From NCBI GenBank assembly GCA_035605695.1, contig DATNGZ010000026.1, forward strand, positions 1 to 64,000: 64,000 nt of DNA. Reading direction: 5' to 3'. A program made the position numbers and the translations under genes. Below the pieces are notes generated by a model. It saw nothing but the letters and a program-made list of their open reading frames with translations. It ran no database searches and had not been told where the DNA came from. Source of the DNA: VRUE01 sp035605695. GTDB lineage: Bacteria > Actinomycetota > Thermoleophilia > Solirubrobacterales > 70-9. Numbering within the stretch: position 1 is the first letter of the stretch; each line of letters starts with the position of its first letter. Shown piece by piece: positions 52,199 to 60,718 of this stretch.

Positions 52199-53830
52199 GT
52201 GTTGAGAAAGCTTGGTTTCGTTCTGCTGGTGTCGATCCTCTCCGCGGGTGCCGCCCTCGGACTTTCCGCTTGCGGCAGCTCCGGGGGCAAGGAAGGCGGC
52301 ACGCTGACCGGCAGCTACGCCTCGTTCCCCGACTACCTCGACCCGCAGCTCTCCTATACGCAGGAAGGCTGGACGGCGATGTACGACACCTACCTGCCGC
52401 TGCTCACCTACAAGCGCGCCAACGGCACCGAAGGCGGCAAGGTGGTCCCCGGCCTCGCCGAGAGCATGCCCAAGATCACCAACGGCGGCAAGACCTACAC
52501 GCTGACCCTGCACAAAGGCCTCAAGTACTCCGACGGCACCCCGGTCAAGGCATCTGACTTCGCCAGCACGATCGAACGCCTCTTCAAGATCAGCTCGCCC
52601 GGCTCGCCCTTCTACGAAAGCATCGTCGGCGCCGAAAAATTCGCCGAAACCCAGCAGGGCGGCATTCCCGGCATCAAAACCGACGACAAGACCGGCAAGA
52701 TCGTGATCGACCTGACCGGCCCGCGCGGAACCTTCACCAACGAGCTCGGCATGCTCTTCGCGGCGCTGCTGCCCCCCGGCACGCCGGCCAAAAACCTCTC
52801 GGCCGACCCGCCCGCGGCGACCGGCCCCTACTACATCACCAAGTCCGAACCCGGTCGCGGCTGGTCCTACGCCCGCAACCCGTACTGGACCAAAGACAAC
52901 GGGCCGCAGATCCCCGAAGTGTCCGACGGCCACTTCAACAAGATCGAGATCAAGGTGGTCCGCAACGACTCCACCCAGGTCAACGAAATCGAACGCAACA
53001 AGACGATGTGGATGCAAACCCTGGTGCCGGCCGACCAGCGCGAACACATCATCAACGAATTCGAAGGGACCCAGTTCCGGGTCGACCACCCGATCAACCT
53101 CTACTACTTCTGGATGAACACGACGAAGGCGCCCTTCGACGACCTCAAGGTGCGCGAAGCCGTCAACTACGCCGTCGACTCGGCGGCGCTGGAACGGATC
53201 TACGCCGGCTCGCTCGCCGCCACCCACCAGATCCTGCCGCTTGGCATGCCCGGCCACGAGGAGCTCAACCTCTTCCCGCACAACATCGCCAAGGCGAAGG
53301 AACTGATCGCGCAGGCCAACCCGTCGGACCGCGACATCACGGTCTGGACCGATAACGAAAGCCCCAACGACGAAGCCGGCGCCTACTACCAGGACGTCCT
53401 CACCAAACTGGGCTTCAACGCCAAGTTGAAGACGATCAACGCCGACAACTACTTCGCGATCATCGGCAACAAGACGACGCCCGACCTCGACACCGGCTGG
53501 ACCAATTGGTACGAGGACTACCCGAACCCGAACGACTTCTTCCAGCCGCTGCTGGCCGGCGAATCGATCGCGCCGACCAACAACACGAACTTCTCCTACA
53601 CCGACGACCCGGTGCTGAACAAGAAGATCGCCAAGCTCTCCGAAGAACCGCTCGGGCCCGAGCAGGAAGCCGAATACGCGGAACTCGACAAGGCCTACAT
53701 GGAACAGGCGCCGTGGGCCCCCTACGGCACCAACACCACCTCGACCTTCGTCAACGACGAAATCAACCTCGACAACGTCATCTTCAACCCGACCTTCGGG
53801 CACAGCCTGGCCAGCTTCGAACTGAAGTAA
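52199..53830 (+). CDS. Peptide ABC transporter substrate-binding lipoprotein
   Basis: The 543-residue SBP family 5 protein has a lipoprotein signal with lipobox LSAC (GAALGLSACGSSGG). The body is typical of DppA/OppA: SYTQEGWTAMYDTYLPLLTY, LAESMPKITNGGKTYTLTLH, KYSDGTPVKASDFASTIERL and DLKVREAVNYAVDSAALERI. The mature protein would be anchored outside the membrane and feed the two permeases encoded next. GTG start with CGGAGG upstream. Its sequence is so regular that it creates a 555-residue false frame on the opposite strand. Confidence 0.94.
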   Translation: MLRKLGFVLLVSILSAGAALGLSACGSSGGKEGGTLTGSYASFPDYLDPQLSYTQEGWTAMYDTYLPLLTYKRANGTEGGKVVPGLAESMPKITNGGKTYTLTLHKGLKYSDGTPVKASDFASTIERLFKISSPGSPFYESIVGAEKFAETQQGGIPGIKTDDKTGKIVIDLTGPRGTFTNELGMLFAALLPPGTPAKNLSADPPAATGPYYITKSEPGRGWSYARNPYWTKDNGPQIPEVSDGHFNKIEIKVVRNDSTQVNEIERNKTMWMQTLVPADQREHIINEFEGTQFRVDHPINLYYFWMNTTKAPFDDLKVREAVNYAVDSAALERIYAGSLAATHQILPLGMPGHEELNLFPHNIAKAKELIAQANPSDRDITVWTDNESPNDEAGAYYQDVLTKLGFNAKLKTINADNYFAIIGNKTTPDLDTGWTNWYEDYPNPNDFFQPLLAGESIAPTNNTNFSYTDDPVLNKKIAKLSEEPLGPEQEAEYAELDKAYMEQAPWAPYGTNTTSTFVNDEINLDNVIFNPTFGHSLASFELK

Positions 53831-53853
53831 CCGCCCGACCCCTGCTTCAAACT

Positions 53854-54909
53854 ATGGCGGTGGCCTCCGAGCCCAACGTCGAGGAGGCCGCCCCAGCGGC
53901 GGCAGGCGGCCCCTGGCGCCTGGCCTGGCGACGGCTGCGACGCAACCGCGTCGCGCTCGCCTTCCTCGGCCTCTTCTTCCTGATCGTCGCCTTCTCGCTG
54001 GCGGCGCCCCTGTGGGCCGACAACGTCGCCCACACCGGGCCCAACGATACCCACACGCTGGAAAAGCTAGAAGTCAACGGCGAAAAGCGCGAAGTTGTCA
54101 ACCCCAGCGGCCGGCCGATCGGCGCGCAGTGGTTCGAAGCCGACGGCAAGTTCTTCCTCGGCGCCGACGGACGGCTCGGCCGCGACGAGATGGTGCGACT
54201 GATGTACGGCGGCAGGACCTCCCTGCTGATCGGCTTCGCCTCGGCCCTGATCACGACGATCCTCGGCACCCTGCTGGCGCTGCTCTCCGGCTACTACCGG
54301 GGTTGGACCGACACCGTGATCTCGCGGGGCCTGGACGTCGTCTGGGCCTTCCCGGTGGTCCTGCTTGGAATCTCGCTCGGGCTGACGCTGGCCGTCGGCG
54401 GGCTCGACATCGGCCCGCTGCACCTCTCCGGCAGCTCGATTTGGATCCCGATCCTGATCATCGGCGGGGTGATGGTCCCCTACGTCGCCAGGCCGCTGCG
54501 CGGCGAGGTCCTCTCGCTGCGCGAAAAGGAGTTCGTCGAGGCGGCCGAGGCGCAGGGCGCCGGCGCGATGCGGGTGATGTTCGGCGAGCTGCTACCCAAC
54601 CTCGCCTCGACGATCATCATCTTCTTCACCCTCAACATCGCCAACAACATGCTGCTCGAGTCGACCCTCTCCTTCCTCGGCGTCGGCGTGCAGCCGCCGG
54701 GAACCTCCTGGGGGACAATGGTCGGCAGCGGCTTTGACCTGATCTCCACCGCGCCGCAGTTGAGCCTGATCCCCGGCACGATGATCCTGCTCACCGTGCT
54801 CTCGGTCAACGTCTTCGGCGATGGCCTGCGCGACGCCCTCGACCCGCGCTCGAAGCTGCGGCTCGAGGCCCACGCCGGCATCGCCGAGCCAGAGGGGACC
54901 GCCGTCTGA
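53854..54909 (+). CDS. Peptide ABC transporter permease (DppC-like)
   Basis: The 351-residue protein begins with a cytoplasmic N-terminal stretch and a first helix (NRVALAFLGLFFLIVAFSLA). A long external segment of about 80 residues (ADNVAHTGPNDTHTLEKLEV and on) follows, then the permease core with five helices. The EAA loop is EFVEAAEAQGAGAMRVMFGE with LLPN. The long first loop resembles OppC/DppC proteins with an OppC_N region. ATG start; ends in a one-base overlap with the next permease gene. Confidence 0.93.
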   Translation: MAVASEPNVEEAAPAAAGGPWRLAWRRLRRNRVALAFLGLFFLIVAFSLAAPLWADNVAHTGPNDTHTLEKLEVNGEKREVVNPSGRPIGAQWFEADGKFFLGADGRLGRDEMVRLMYGGRTSLLIGFASALITTILGTLLALLSGYYRGWTDTVISRGLDVVWAFPVVLLGISLGLTLAVGGLDIGPLHLSGSSIWIPILIIGGVMVPYVARPLRGEVLSLREKEFVEAAEAQGAGAMRVMFGELLPNLASTIIIFFTLNIANNMLLESTLSFLGVGVQPPGTSWGTMVGSGFDLISTAPQLSLIPGTMILLTVLSVNVFGDGLRDALDPRSKLRLEAHAGIAEPEGTAV

Positions 54910-55865
54910 TGGGCCGCTTCGTGATCAGGCGCCTGGGCGGGATGGTCGCGGTCCTCTTCGCGGTCTCGGTCCTGACCTTCCTGATCTTCAACGTCGTGCC
55001 CGGCTCCGACCCCGCGCAGCGGATGGCCGGCAAGAACGCCAACCCGCGGCTGATCGCCAGCATCAACGAGGAATGGGGCTTTAACGACTCGCTGCCCCAG
55101 CAGTACCTGACGATGATGAAGAAGATCTTCAGCGGCGACGTGATCTCCTACGAAGGGCGGGAAAACGTCGACGAACGGATCGTCGAAGGGATCCCGGCGA
55201 CCTTCTCGCTCTGCATCGGCGCCGCGGTGATCTGGATGTTCTTCGGGATCCTCTTCGGCTACCTCTCGGCGGTGCGCGCCGGCGGCCTGCTCGACCGGGT
55301 GCTGACGATCGTCGCCGTGGCCGGGATCTCGATGCCGATCTTCCTGCTCGGCGCGATCTTCCTCAGCTACCTGACCTACAAGACCGAAATCTTCCCCTCG
55401 GGAGGCTACGTCGAATTCGGCGAAAGCCCGCTCGAATGGCTCGAACACCTGATCCTGCCCTGGACCACCCTGGCGATCCTCTACATCGGCTTCTACAGCC
55501 GCGTGCTGCGCTCGAGCATGCTCGACGTGATGAACGAGGACTACGTGCGAACCGCCCGCGCCAAGGGGTTGGGCGAGCGGCGGGTGATGAGCCGCCACGT
55601 GATGCGCAACTCGCTGATCCCGATCATCACCCTCTTTGGCCTCGATTTCGGCGCCCTGATCGGCGGCGCGATCCTGATCGAAGGAATCTTCAGTCTCAAC
55701 GGGATCGGCCAGTACGCCTACGAATCGCTGAAGAACTTCGACCTACCGCCGGTGATGGCGATCGTCATGTTCGGCGCCTTCTTCGTCGTCCTCTTCAACG
55801 CCCTGGTCGACATCGCCTACGCCTGGCTGGACCCGCGGATCAGGCTCGGAACCGAGGCGCGATGA
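54909..55865 (+). CDS. Peptide ABC transporter permease (DppB-like)
   Basis: The 318-residue protein has an N-terminal helix (GGMVAVLFAVSVLTFLIFNV) with VPGSDPAQRM as in DppB/OppB. Five more helices follow, with the EAA loop EDYVRTARAKGLGERRVMSR followed by HVMRNSLIP. It pairs with the DppC-like protein to form the channel. It overlaps both neighbours by one and four bases (TGATG, ATGA), so translation of the operon is coupled. Confidence 0.94.
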   Translation: MGRFVIRRLGGMVAVLFAVSVLTFLIFNVVPGSDPAQRMAGKNANPRLIASINEEWGFNDSLPQQYLTMMKKIFSGDVISYEGRENVDERIVEGIPATFSLCIGAAVIWMFFGILFGYLSAVRAGGLLDRVLTIVAVAGISMPIFLLGAIFLSYLTYKTEIFPSGGYVEFGESPLEWLEHLILPWTTLAILYIGFYSRVLRSSMLDVMNEDYVRTARAKGLGERRVMSRHVMRNSLIPIITLFGLDFGALIGGAILIEGIFSLNGIGQYAYESLKNFDLPPVMAIVMFGAFFVVLFNALVDIAYAWLDPRIRLGTEAR

Positions 55866-57520
55866 GTGCGGCGCCGCTGCTGACGATGAGCGACCTGCGG
55901 GTCTCCTTCAACACGCAGAGCGGTCGCGTGCAGGCGGTCGACGGCGTCTCCCTCGAGCTCATGCCCGGCGAGGTGCTGGCGATTGTCGGCGAGTCGGGCT
56001 CGGGCAAGAGCGTCACCGCGCAGACGATCCTCGGCCTCACCCGTTCGCCCAATGCGGAGATCACCGGTTCGGCGCAGCTTGGCGGGCAGGAGCTGCTGAG
56101 CGCCAGCGAGCGCGAGCTGCAGGCGGTGCGGGGGGCGCGGATCGGCATGGTCTTCCAGGATCCGATGACCTCCTTCAACCCCGTCTACAAGATCGGCTGG
56201 CAGATCGCCGAGGCGATCCGCGCCCATAGCGGCGGGACCGGCAAGTCCGAAGCGCGTGAGCGCGCGGTCGAGCTGCTCGACTCGGTCGGCATCCCGAAAG
56301 CGGCTCAGCGCGTCGATGACTACCCGCACCAGTTCTCGGGCGGGATGCGCCAGCGGGCGATGATCGCGATGGCGCTGGCGCTGAAACCGGAAATCCTGAT
56401 CGCCGACGAGCCGACGACGGCGCTCGACGTCACCGTGCAGGCGCAGATCCTCGCCCTGCTCGAGCAGCTCAACCGCGAGCGCAACCTGGCGACGATCCTG
56501 ATCACCCACGATCTCGGCGTCGTCGCCGAGATCGCCGACCGCGTCCTGGTCATGCACAACGGTGTGATCGTCGAGCGCGGCGAGCTCGACCAGATCTTCT
56601 ACTCGCCCGCCGATCCCTACACGCGCAAGCTGCTCGACGCGGTGGTGCGGATCGACTCGGCGCCGCCGCTGCGGACGCGGCGCGTGAGCGAGCCGCTGCT
56701 CGAGGTCACCGACCTAGTCAAGCACTTCCCGGTCAAGCGGGGGCTGCTGATTGATCGCGAGGTTGACCGGGTGCGAGCGGTTGATGGCGTCAGCCTCAGT
56801 GTGCGCCAGGGCGAAACGCTCGGCCTGGTCGGAGAGTCGGGCAGCGGCAAGTCGACGCTCTCACGGACGATCCTGCAGCTGCTCTCGCCGAGCGCCGGCT
56901 CGGTCCGCTTCGAGGGACGGGAGCTCGTCGGACTATCGCGGCGCCAGATGCGGCCGCTGCGGCGGCAGATGCAGATGGTCTTCCAGGACCCCTTCGCCTC
57001 GCTCAACCCGCGCAAGCGGATCGGTCAGATAGTCGGCGAGCCGCTGCGACTGCAGGGCGAGGCGAGGGGCGGAGAGCTGCGCCGGGAAGTGCAGGGGTTG
57101 CTCGAGCGGGTCGGCCTCTCCGCAGAGCACTACGACCGCTTCCCGCATGAGTTCTCAGGCGGGCAGCGGCAGCGGATCGGGATCGCCAGGGCGCTGGCGC
57201 TGCGGCCGAAGCTGATCATCGCCGACGAGCCGGTCTCCGCCCTCGACGTCTCGATCCGCGCCCAGATCCTCGACCTGCTCTCCGAGCTGCAAGCCGAGTT
57301 CGGCCTCACCTACCTCTTCGTCGCCCATGACATCGGCGTCGTTCGCCACGTCTCCGACCGGATCGCGGTCATGCACGAGGGCAAGATCGTCGAGCAGGGC
57401 CCAGCCGACCAGGTCTGCGAACGGCCCCAAGACGCCTACACCAAGACTCTGCTCGCGGCGGTGCCGATCCCCGATCCGCGCGAAGCGCGGGCACGCCAGC
57501 AGGCGCTGGGAACCGCTTAG
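55862..57520 (+). CDS. Fused two-domain peptide ABC transporter ATPase (DppD-DppF-like)
   Basis: The 552-residue protein contains two full ABC ATPase domains. Domain 1 (residues about 1-265) has Walker A GESGSGKS, signature QFSGGMRQRAMIA and Walker B LIADEPTTALDV. Domain 2 (about 280-545) has Walker A GESGSGKS, signature EFSGGQRQRIGIA and Walker B IIADEPVSALDV. Each has the oligopeptide ATPase C-terminal region. One polypeptide thus replaces the usual DppD plus DppF pair. It drives peptide import with the preceding genes. Confidence 0.95.
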   Translation: MSAAPLLTMSDLRVSFNTQSGRVQAVDGVSLELMPGEVLAIVGESGSGKSVTAQTILGLTRSPNAEITGSAQLGGQELLSASERELQAVRGARIGMVFQDPMTSFNPVYKIGWQIAEAIRAHSGGTGKSEARERAVELLDSVGIPKAAQRVDDYPHQFSGGMRQRAMIAMALALKPEILIADEPTTALDVTVQAQILALLEQLNRERNLATILITHDLGVVAEIADRVLVMHNGVIVERGELDQIFYSPADPYTRKLLDAVVRIDSAPPLRTRRVSEPLLEVTDLVKHFPVKRGLLIDREVDRVRAVDGVSLSVRQGETLGLVGESGSGKSTLSRTILQLLSPSAGSVRFEGRELVGLSRRQMRPLRRQMQMVFQDPFASLNPRKRIGQIVGEPLRLQGEARGGELRREVQGLLERVGLSAEHYDRFPHEFSGGQRQRIGIARALALRPKLIIADEPVSALDVSIRAQILDLLSELQAEFGLTYLFVAHDIGVVRHVSDRIAVMHEGKIVEQGPADQVCERPQDAYTKTLLAAVPIPDPREARARQQALGTA

Positions 57521-57546
57521 CCCAGCACCCGGCAAACTGTCGGAAG

Positions 57547-58494
57547 GTGAACCTCCCGCTCGCTCCCCCGATCAAACCGCAGCTTGCGCTGACCCGCAAA
57601 GAGCTGCCCCTTGGCGAGGGGTGGGCCTACGAGCAGAAGCTCGACGGCTTCCGCGCGATCGTCTTCGTCGACGGCTCCGAGTCCTACATCCAGTCACGCG
57701 GCGGCAAAGAGCTGGCCCGCTACTTTCCAGAGCTGAGCTTCCCGCCCGGCCGCTACGTGCTCGACGGCGAGCTTGTGATCCGCGACGCCGAGGGCAACCT
57801 CGAATTCGACGCTCTGCAGAGCCGCATCCACCCGGCCGAGTCGCGGATCACGCTGCTCTCCGAGGAGATCCCGGCGGGGTACGTCGCCTTCGACCTGCTG
57901 GCCGAGGGGGACGAGTCGCTGCTGGAGGTTCCGTTCGGGCAGCGCCGGGAGCGACTCGAGCGACTGCTGGAGGGCACCCACATCGAGACGAGCGTGCTCA
58001 GTCGAGACCCCAAGCAAGCCGAAGAGTGGCTGCGCCGGACCGAGGGCACGATGGCCAAGCAGCTCGACGCCCACTACATACCCGGCAAGCGCAAAGGGAT
58101 GGCGAAGGTCAAGCGCGAGCGCGAGATCGACTGCGTCGTGATGGGCTGGCGGCCGGGCAAAGAGGAGGGCACGGTCGGCTCCTTGATCCTCGGCCTCTAC
58201 GACGGCGACGAGCTACGTTCGGTCGGCCACATCTCCGGCTTCAGCCACGAGACGAAACGGAGCCTGCGCACGCTGCTGGAACCGCTAGAGACCGGCGACA
58301 GCGGTACCGCCGAGCCGAGTCGGTGGAGCGGCGGGCGCGATCTCGAGTGGGTGGCCCTGCGGCCGGAGCTGGTGATCGAAGTCGGCTATGACCATGCGGC
58401 GGCGGGGCGGATCCGGCACGGGGCTCGGTTCAGGCGGTTTCGGGACGACAAAGATCCCAGGGAGTGCCTGTTCTCGGAGCTGGACGAGGGTTAG
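57547..58494 (+). CDS. ATP-dependent DNA ligase (LigC/LigD-ligase-domain-like)
   Basis: The 315-residue protein has motif I YEQKLDGFRAIV, in which lysine takes the AMP. YVLDGELVIRDAEGNLEFDA (motif III region), VAFDLLAEGD and the late EGTMAKQLDAHYIPGKRKGM (motif V region) follow. An OB-fold extension VMGWRPGKEEGTVGSLILGL completes it. It is a stand-alone ligase of the type used in NHEJ-like or base-excision repair. No Ku gene is in the window. GTG start. Its end overlaps the convergent radical SAM gene by 4 nt. Confidence 0.92.
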   Translation: MNLPLAPPIKPQLALTRKELPLGEGWAYEQKLDGFRAIVFVDGSESYIQSRGGKELARYFPELSFPPGRYVLDGELVIRDAEGNLEFDALQSRIHPAESRITLLSEEIPAGYVAFDLLAEGDESLLEVPFGQRRERLERLLEGTHIETSVLSRDPKQAEEWLRRTEGTMAKQLDAHYIPGKRKGMAKVKREREIDCVVMGWRPGKEEGTVGSLILGLYDGDELRSVGHISGFSHETKRSLRTLLEPLETGDSGTAEPSRWSGGRDLEWVALRPELVIEVGYDHAAAGRIRHGARFRRFRDDKDPRECLFSELDEG

Positions 58495-59525
58495 AACAGC
58501 GGCTGTTGGGGAGGAGGGTCGGGAGCCCCCTCCCCGGACGAGCGGCGGGAGCCGCTCTTGAGTGTCCGGGGAGGGGGCTCCCGACCCTCCTTCGCGCGCC
58601 GTGTGGTTCTTCCCCAGCCGCGAACGGCGCGGGTCGTTTGCTTGCGTTGCTCGGGACGTAGGTAGGCGCGGCCTTTGTAGAGCTTCTCGTAGCGGGGGAG
58701 GAGGTCCGGGCGTTTCTGCTCTAGCCAGGCGAAGAAAACGTCTTTGACCTCGTCGCGGAGGTGAAGGGCGACGCCGCCTAGGAAGGAAGCTTTTGCTTCT
58801 CGGGCGCGGTCGAGGATTGGCTTGACCTGCTCGGGGGAGTCGTTGATGCCCGGCATCAGAGGAGCTATGAGGACGCCCGAGTCGATGCCGCGCCGACGGA
58901 GCTCGGCTACTGCGTCGAGGCGGGCTGAGGGGCTTGGGGTGTGGGGCTCCGTGGCTCGCCAGGCGTCCTCGTCCAAGGTCGGGACGGAGAGGTTGACCGA
59001 GACCGGCAAGTGCTCTGCCATGCGCTCGAAGATCTCTATGTCGCGCATTACGAGGGGCGACTTGGTCAGGACCGAGACCGGGGTCTCCGCCTCCTCCAGG
59101 GCCGCGAGGATCTCCGGCATCATCCGGTAGCGGCTCTCCACCCATTGGTAGGGATCGGTGTTGGTGCCCAGCGCGACCAGCTCCCGTTTCCAGCTTTTGC
59201 GCCTCAGCTCCCCTCGCACCAGCTCCGGGACGTTGACCTTGACCACGATCTCCCGCTCAAAATCCCGGCCCGCGTTCATGTCCAGATAGGTATGGGTGCG
59301 ACGGGCGAAGCAGAAAACGCAGGCATGCGTGCATCCCCGATACGGGTTGATCGTCCAGCCGAATCCGTAGCGGCTTCCGGGCACGCGGTTCAGTGCCGAG
59401 CGGGCGCGGACCTCGTGGAAGTTGATCCCCATTGCCTCGGGGGCGTCGAAGGTGCGGACGACTGTGCCATCGCCGACTCCCGGCAGCCGCAGATCGACCT
59501 CGACTCGCTGCTCGTCCCATCGCAT
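58491..59525 (-). CDS. Rv2578c-family radical SAM protein
   Basis: The 344-residue protein has the radical SAM iron-sulfur motif YRGCTHACVFCFARRTHTYL (C-x3-C-x2-C), preceded by GFGWTINP. It then has KNVPEL-like strands and WVESRYRMMPEILAALEEAE with TPVSVLTKSP. This is the SplB-like/Rv2578c family of unknown substrate. The last 30 or so residues (AKEGREPPPRTLKSGSRRSS and on) are encoded by the palindrome at 58513-58590, so the C terminus may be extended compared with relatives. Confidence 0.9.
   Translation of the reverse strand: MRWDEQRVEVDLRLPGVGDGTVVRTFDAPEAMGINFHEVRARSALNRVPGSRYGFGWTINPYRGCTHACVFCFARRTHTYLDMNAGRDFEREIVVKVNVPELVRGELRRKSWKRELVALGTNTDPYQWVESRYRMMPEILAALEEAETPVSVLTKSPLVMRDIEIFERMAEHLPVSVNLSVPTLDEDAWRATEPHTPSPSARLDAVAELRRRGIDSGVLIAPLMPGINDSPEQVKPILDRAREAKASFLGGVALHLRDEVKDVFFAWLEQKRPDLLPRYEKLYKGRAYLRPEQRKQTTRAVRGWGRTTRRAKEGREPPPRTLKSGSRRSSGEGAPDPPPQQPLF
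58513..58590. repeat. 78-bp palindrome with 27-bp perfect arms
   Basis: The 27-nt block at 58513-58539 is the exact reverse complement of 58564-58590, and the 24-nt centre contains GAGCGGC...GCCGCTC, itself a stem. It lies between the convergent ligase and radical SAM genes and forms part of the radical SAM reading frame. It can act as a bidirectional terminator or be an inserted repeat. Confidence 0.7.
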
Positions 59526-59564
59526 ACGAACGTATGTTCGCAGGCGTTGCGGGGGAAGTCGAAC

Positions 59565-60053
59565 TTAGGCCGTGCCCTTGTCCTTCTCGGACTTGATGAA
59601 CTCGTCGAGCTGGCCGCGGGCTTGACCGCGGGCCTTGTTGCGCAGGGGCGGCAGCACGGCGACCAGATTCCCCATCGGGCCGAGGGCCTGCTTGGCCCAG
59701 TTGCGGAAGTCGAAGTCGTCGATGTGGTCGGTGACCAGGCCGTCGGCGAAGCGGAACTTGGCCTGGATGTCGTTGACCACCGGGCGGCCGGTGTTGAACG
59801 TGTAGCGAGCGATCCAGTGAGCTGAGCCAGTGTTTTCGGCCGCGACGTGCTCGTGCAGCTCGATCTTCAGGTCGGTGGCGCGGCCGGTCAGCATCCGCCA
59901 CATCGCGCCGATCTCATCGCCCTCGAGGTCACCGAAGGCCGGATCGCAGAAGTGCGCGTCGGGCGCGTAGCAGGCGCTCATCGCAGCGCCGTCGCAGCGG
60001 TCGAACGCCGCGTAGAAGCGCTCGATCAGCTCGCGGTTGGCGTCTGCACTCAC
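59565..60053 (-). CDS. NTF2/SnoaL-like protein
   Basis: The 162-residue protein starts MSADANRELIERFYAAFDRC and has AMSACYAPDAHFCDPAFGDL, MWRMLTGRATDLKIELHEHV and HWIARYTFNTGRPVVNDIQA, then FRFADGLVTDHIDDFDFRNW. This is the cone-shaped SnoaL/NTF2 fold of small ligand-binding or isomerase proteins. No catalytic residues can be fixed. A basic C-terminal tail (KARGQARGQLDEFIKSEKDK) follows. It is downstream of the YtoQ-like gene on the same strand, separated by 45 bp. Confidence 0.85.
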   Translation of the reverse strand: MSADANRELIERFYAAFDRCDGAAMSACYAPDAHFCDPAFGDLEGDEIGAMWRMLTGRATDLKIELHEHVAAENTGSAHWIARYTFNTGRPVVNDIQAKFRFADGLVTDHIDDFDFRNWAKQALGPMGNLVAVLPPLRNKARGQARGQLDEFIKSEKDKGTA

Positions 60054-60098
60054 AGGCGCACCCTACCCGCCCGCGGCGCACCCACCGCGGAGAAGCGA

Positions 60099-60560
60099 TT
60101 AAGGCAACTCGCCCCTGATCACGTAGCGCAGGACGTCGACCACCTGCTCGGCCGTGCGCGCCGTCGCCTCGGCGGCGCGGTCGACCTCCTTCAGCGCATG
60201 GTCGAGCTCGGTGTCGTGCAGGGTGATGACGGGCTTGTCCAGCGCCGCCGCGAAACCGGCGTCGAAGGCGGCGTTCCACTGACGGTATTTGTCGCCGAAG
60301 CGGACGACGACGATGTCGGCGGCGCGAATCAGTGTCTGGGTCCGGATCGCGTTGACGCCGGCGCCCATGTGGTCCCGCCAGAAGGGCGTGCTCTCCTCAC
60401 CCAGCGTCCCGGTCCCGGCGTCGTCGGACGCAGCGTGGTCGGTGACCGGCGCCGAGAAATCAACCGGCAACCCAGCCTCCCGAGTCCCAGCCTCGATCCG
60501 CTCCCGCCAATCGGAATGAATCTCCCCAGAGAGATAGACGCCCCAAGTCCGCTCAGCCAT
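60099..60560 (-). CDS. YtoQ-family protein
   Basis: From ATG at 60560 the 153-residue protein starts MAERTWGVYLSGEIHSDWRE and has LPVDFSAPVTDHAASDDAG, AGVNAIRTQTLIRAADIVVV and RFGDKYRQWNAAFDAGFAAA with ALDKPVITLHD. This is the YtoQ family, related in fold to nucleoside 2-deoxyribosyltransferases. A longer frame upstream crosses the palindrome at 60589-60687 and is unlikely to be coding. Its biochemical activity is not established. Confidence 0.88.
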   Translation of the reverse strand: MAERTWGVYLSGEIHSDWRERIEAGTREAGLPVDFSAPVTDHAASDDAGTGTLGEESTPFWRDHMGAGVNAIRTQTLIRAADIVVVRFGDKYRQWNAAFDAGFAAALDKPVITLHDTELDHALKEVDRAAEATARTAEQVVDVLRYVIRGELP

Positions 60561-60588
60561 ATGGCAATCGTAGACCGACCCCCCAGCG

Positions 60589-60687
60589 GTCGTATTTGTT
60601 TCCGCTATGCGGAAGGAAGCACGACCGCAGCGGGAAGCGCTCCCGATGGCGTCGCATTTTCCTCCGCTATGCGGGAACAAATACGAC
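60589..60687. repeat. 99-bp imperfect palindrome in a divergent promoter region
   Basis: The arms at 60589-60613 and 60663-60687 match as reverse complements in 22 or so of 25 positions and each contains CCGCTATGCGG, itself partly palindromic. It lies between the divergent YtoQ and MFS genes. It may be a small mobile repeat or a double operator. Confidence 0.6.
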
Positions 60688-60703
60688 ACCACTGCTAGAT
60701 TAT

Positions 60704-60718
60704 TTGACGTGAACGTAA
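60704..60718 (+). promoter_or_regulatory. Possible MerR operator/promoter
   Basis: TTGACGTGAACGTAA has ACGT-centred half sites in imperfect symmetry, a pattern common to MerR-controlled promoters. A merR gene is coupled to the downstream MFS gene. If this is the operator, the true MFS start lies further downstream than the GTG at 60709. Confidence 0.3.

Noticed and set aside
52136..53803. 555-codon open frame on the minus strand
   Set aside because: It lies opposite the peptide-binding lipoprotein gene; its product is repetitive Val/Gly/Asp/Arg sequence produced by codon bias, without domains or a usable start.
60607..60708. N-terminal extension of the MFS exporter to 60607
   Set aside because: The additional residues are encoded by the palindrome at 60589-60687 and have no resemblance to an exporter N terminus.
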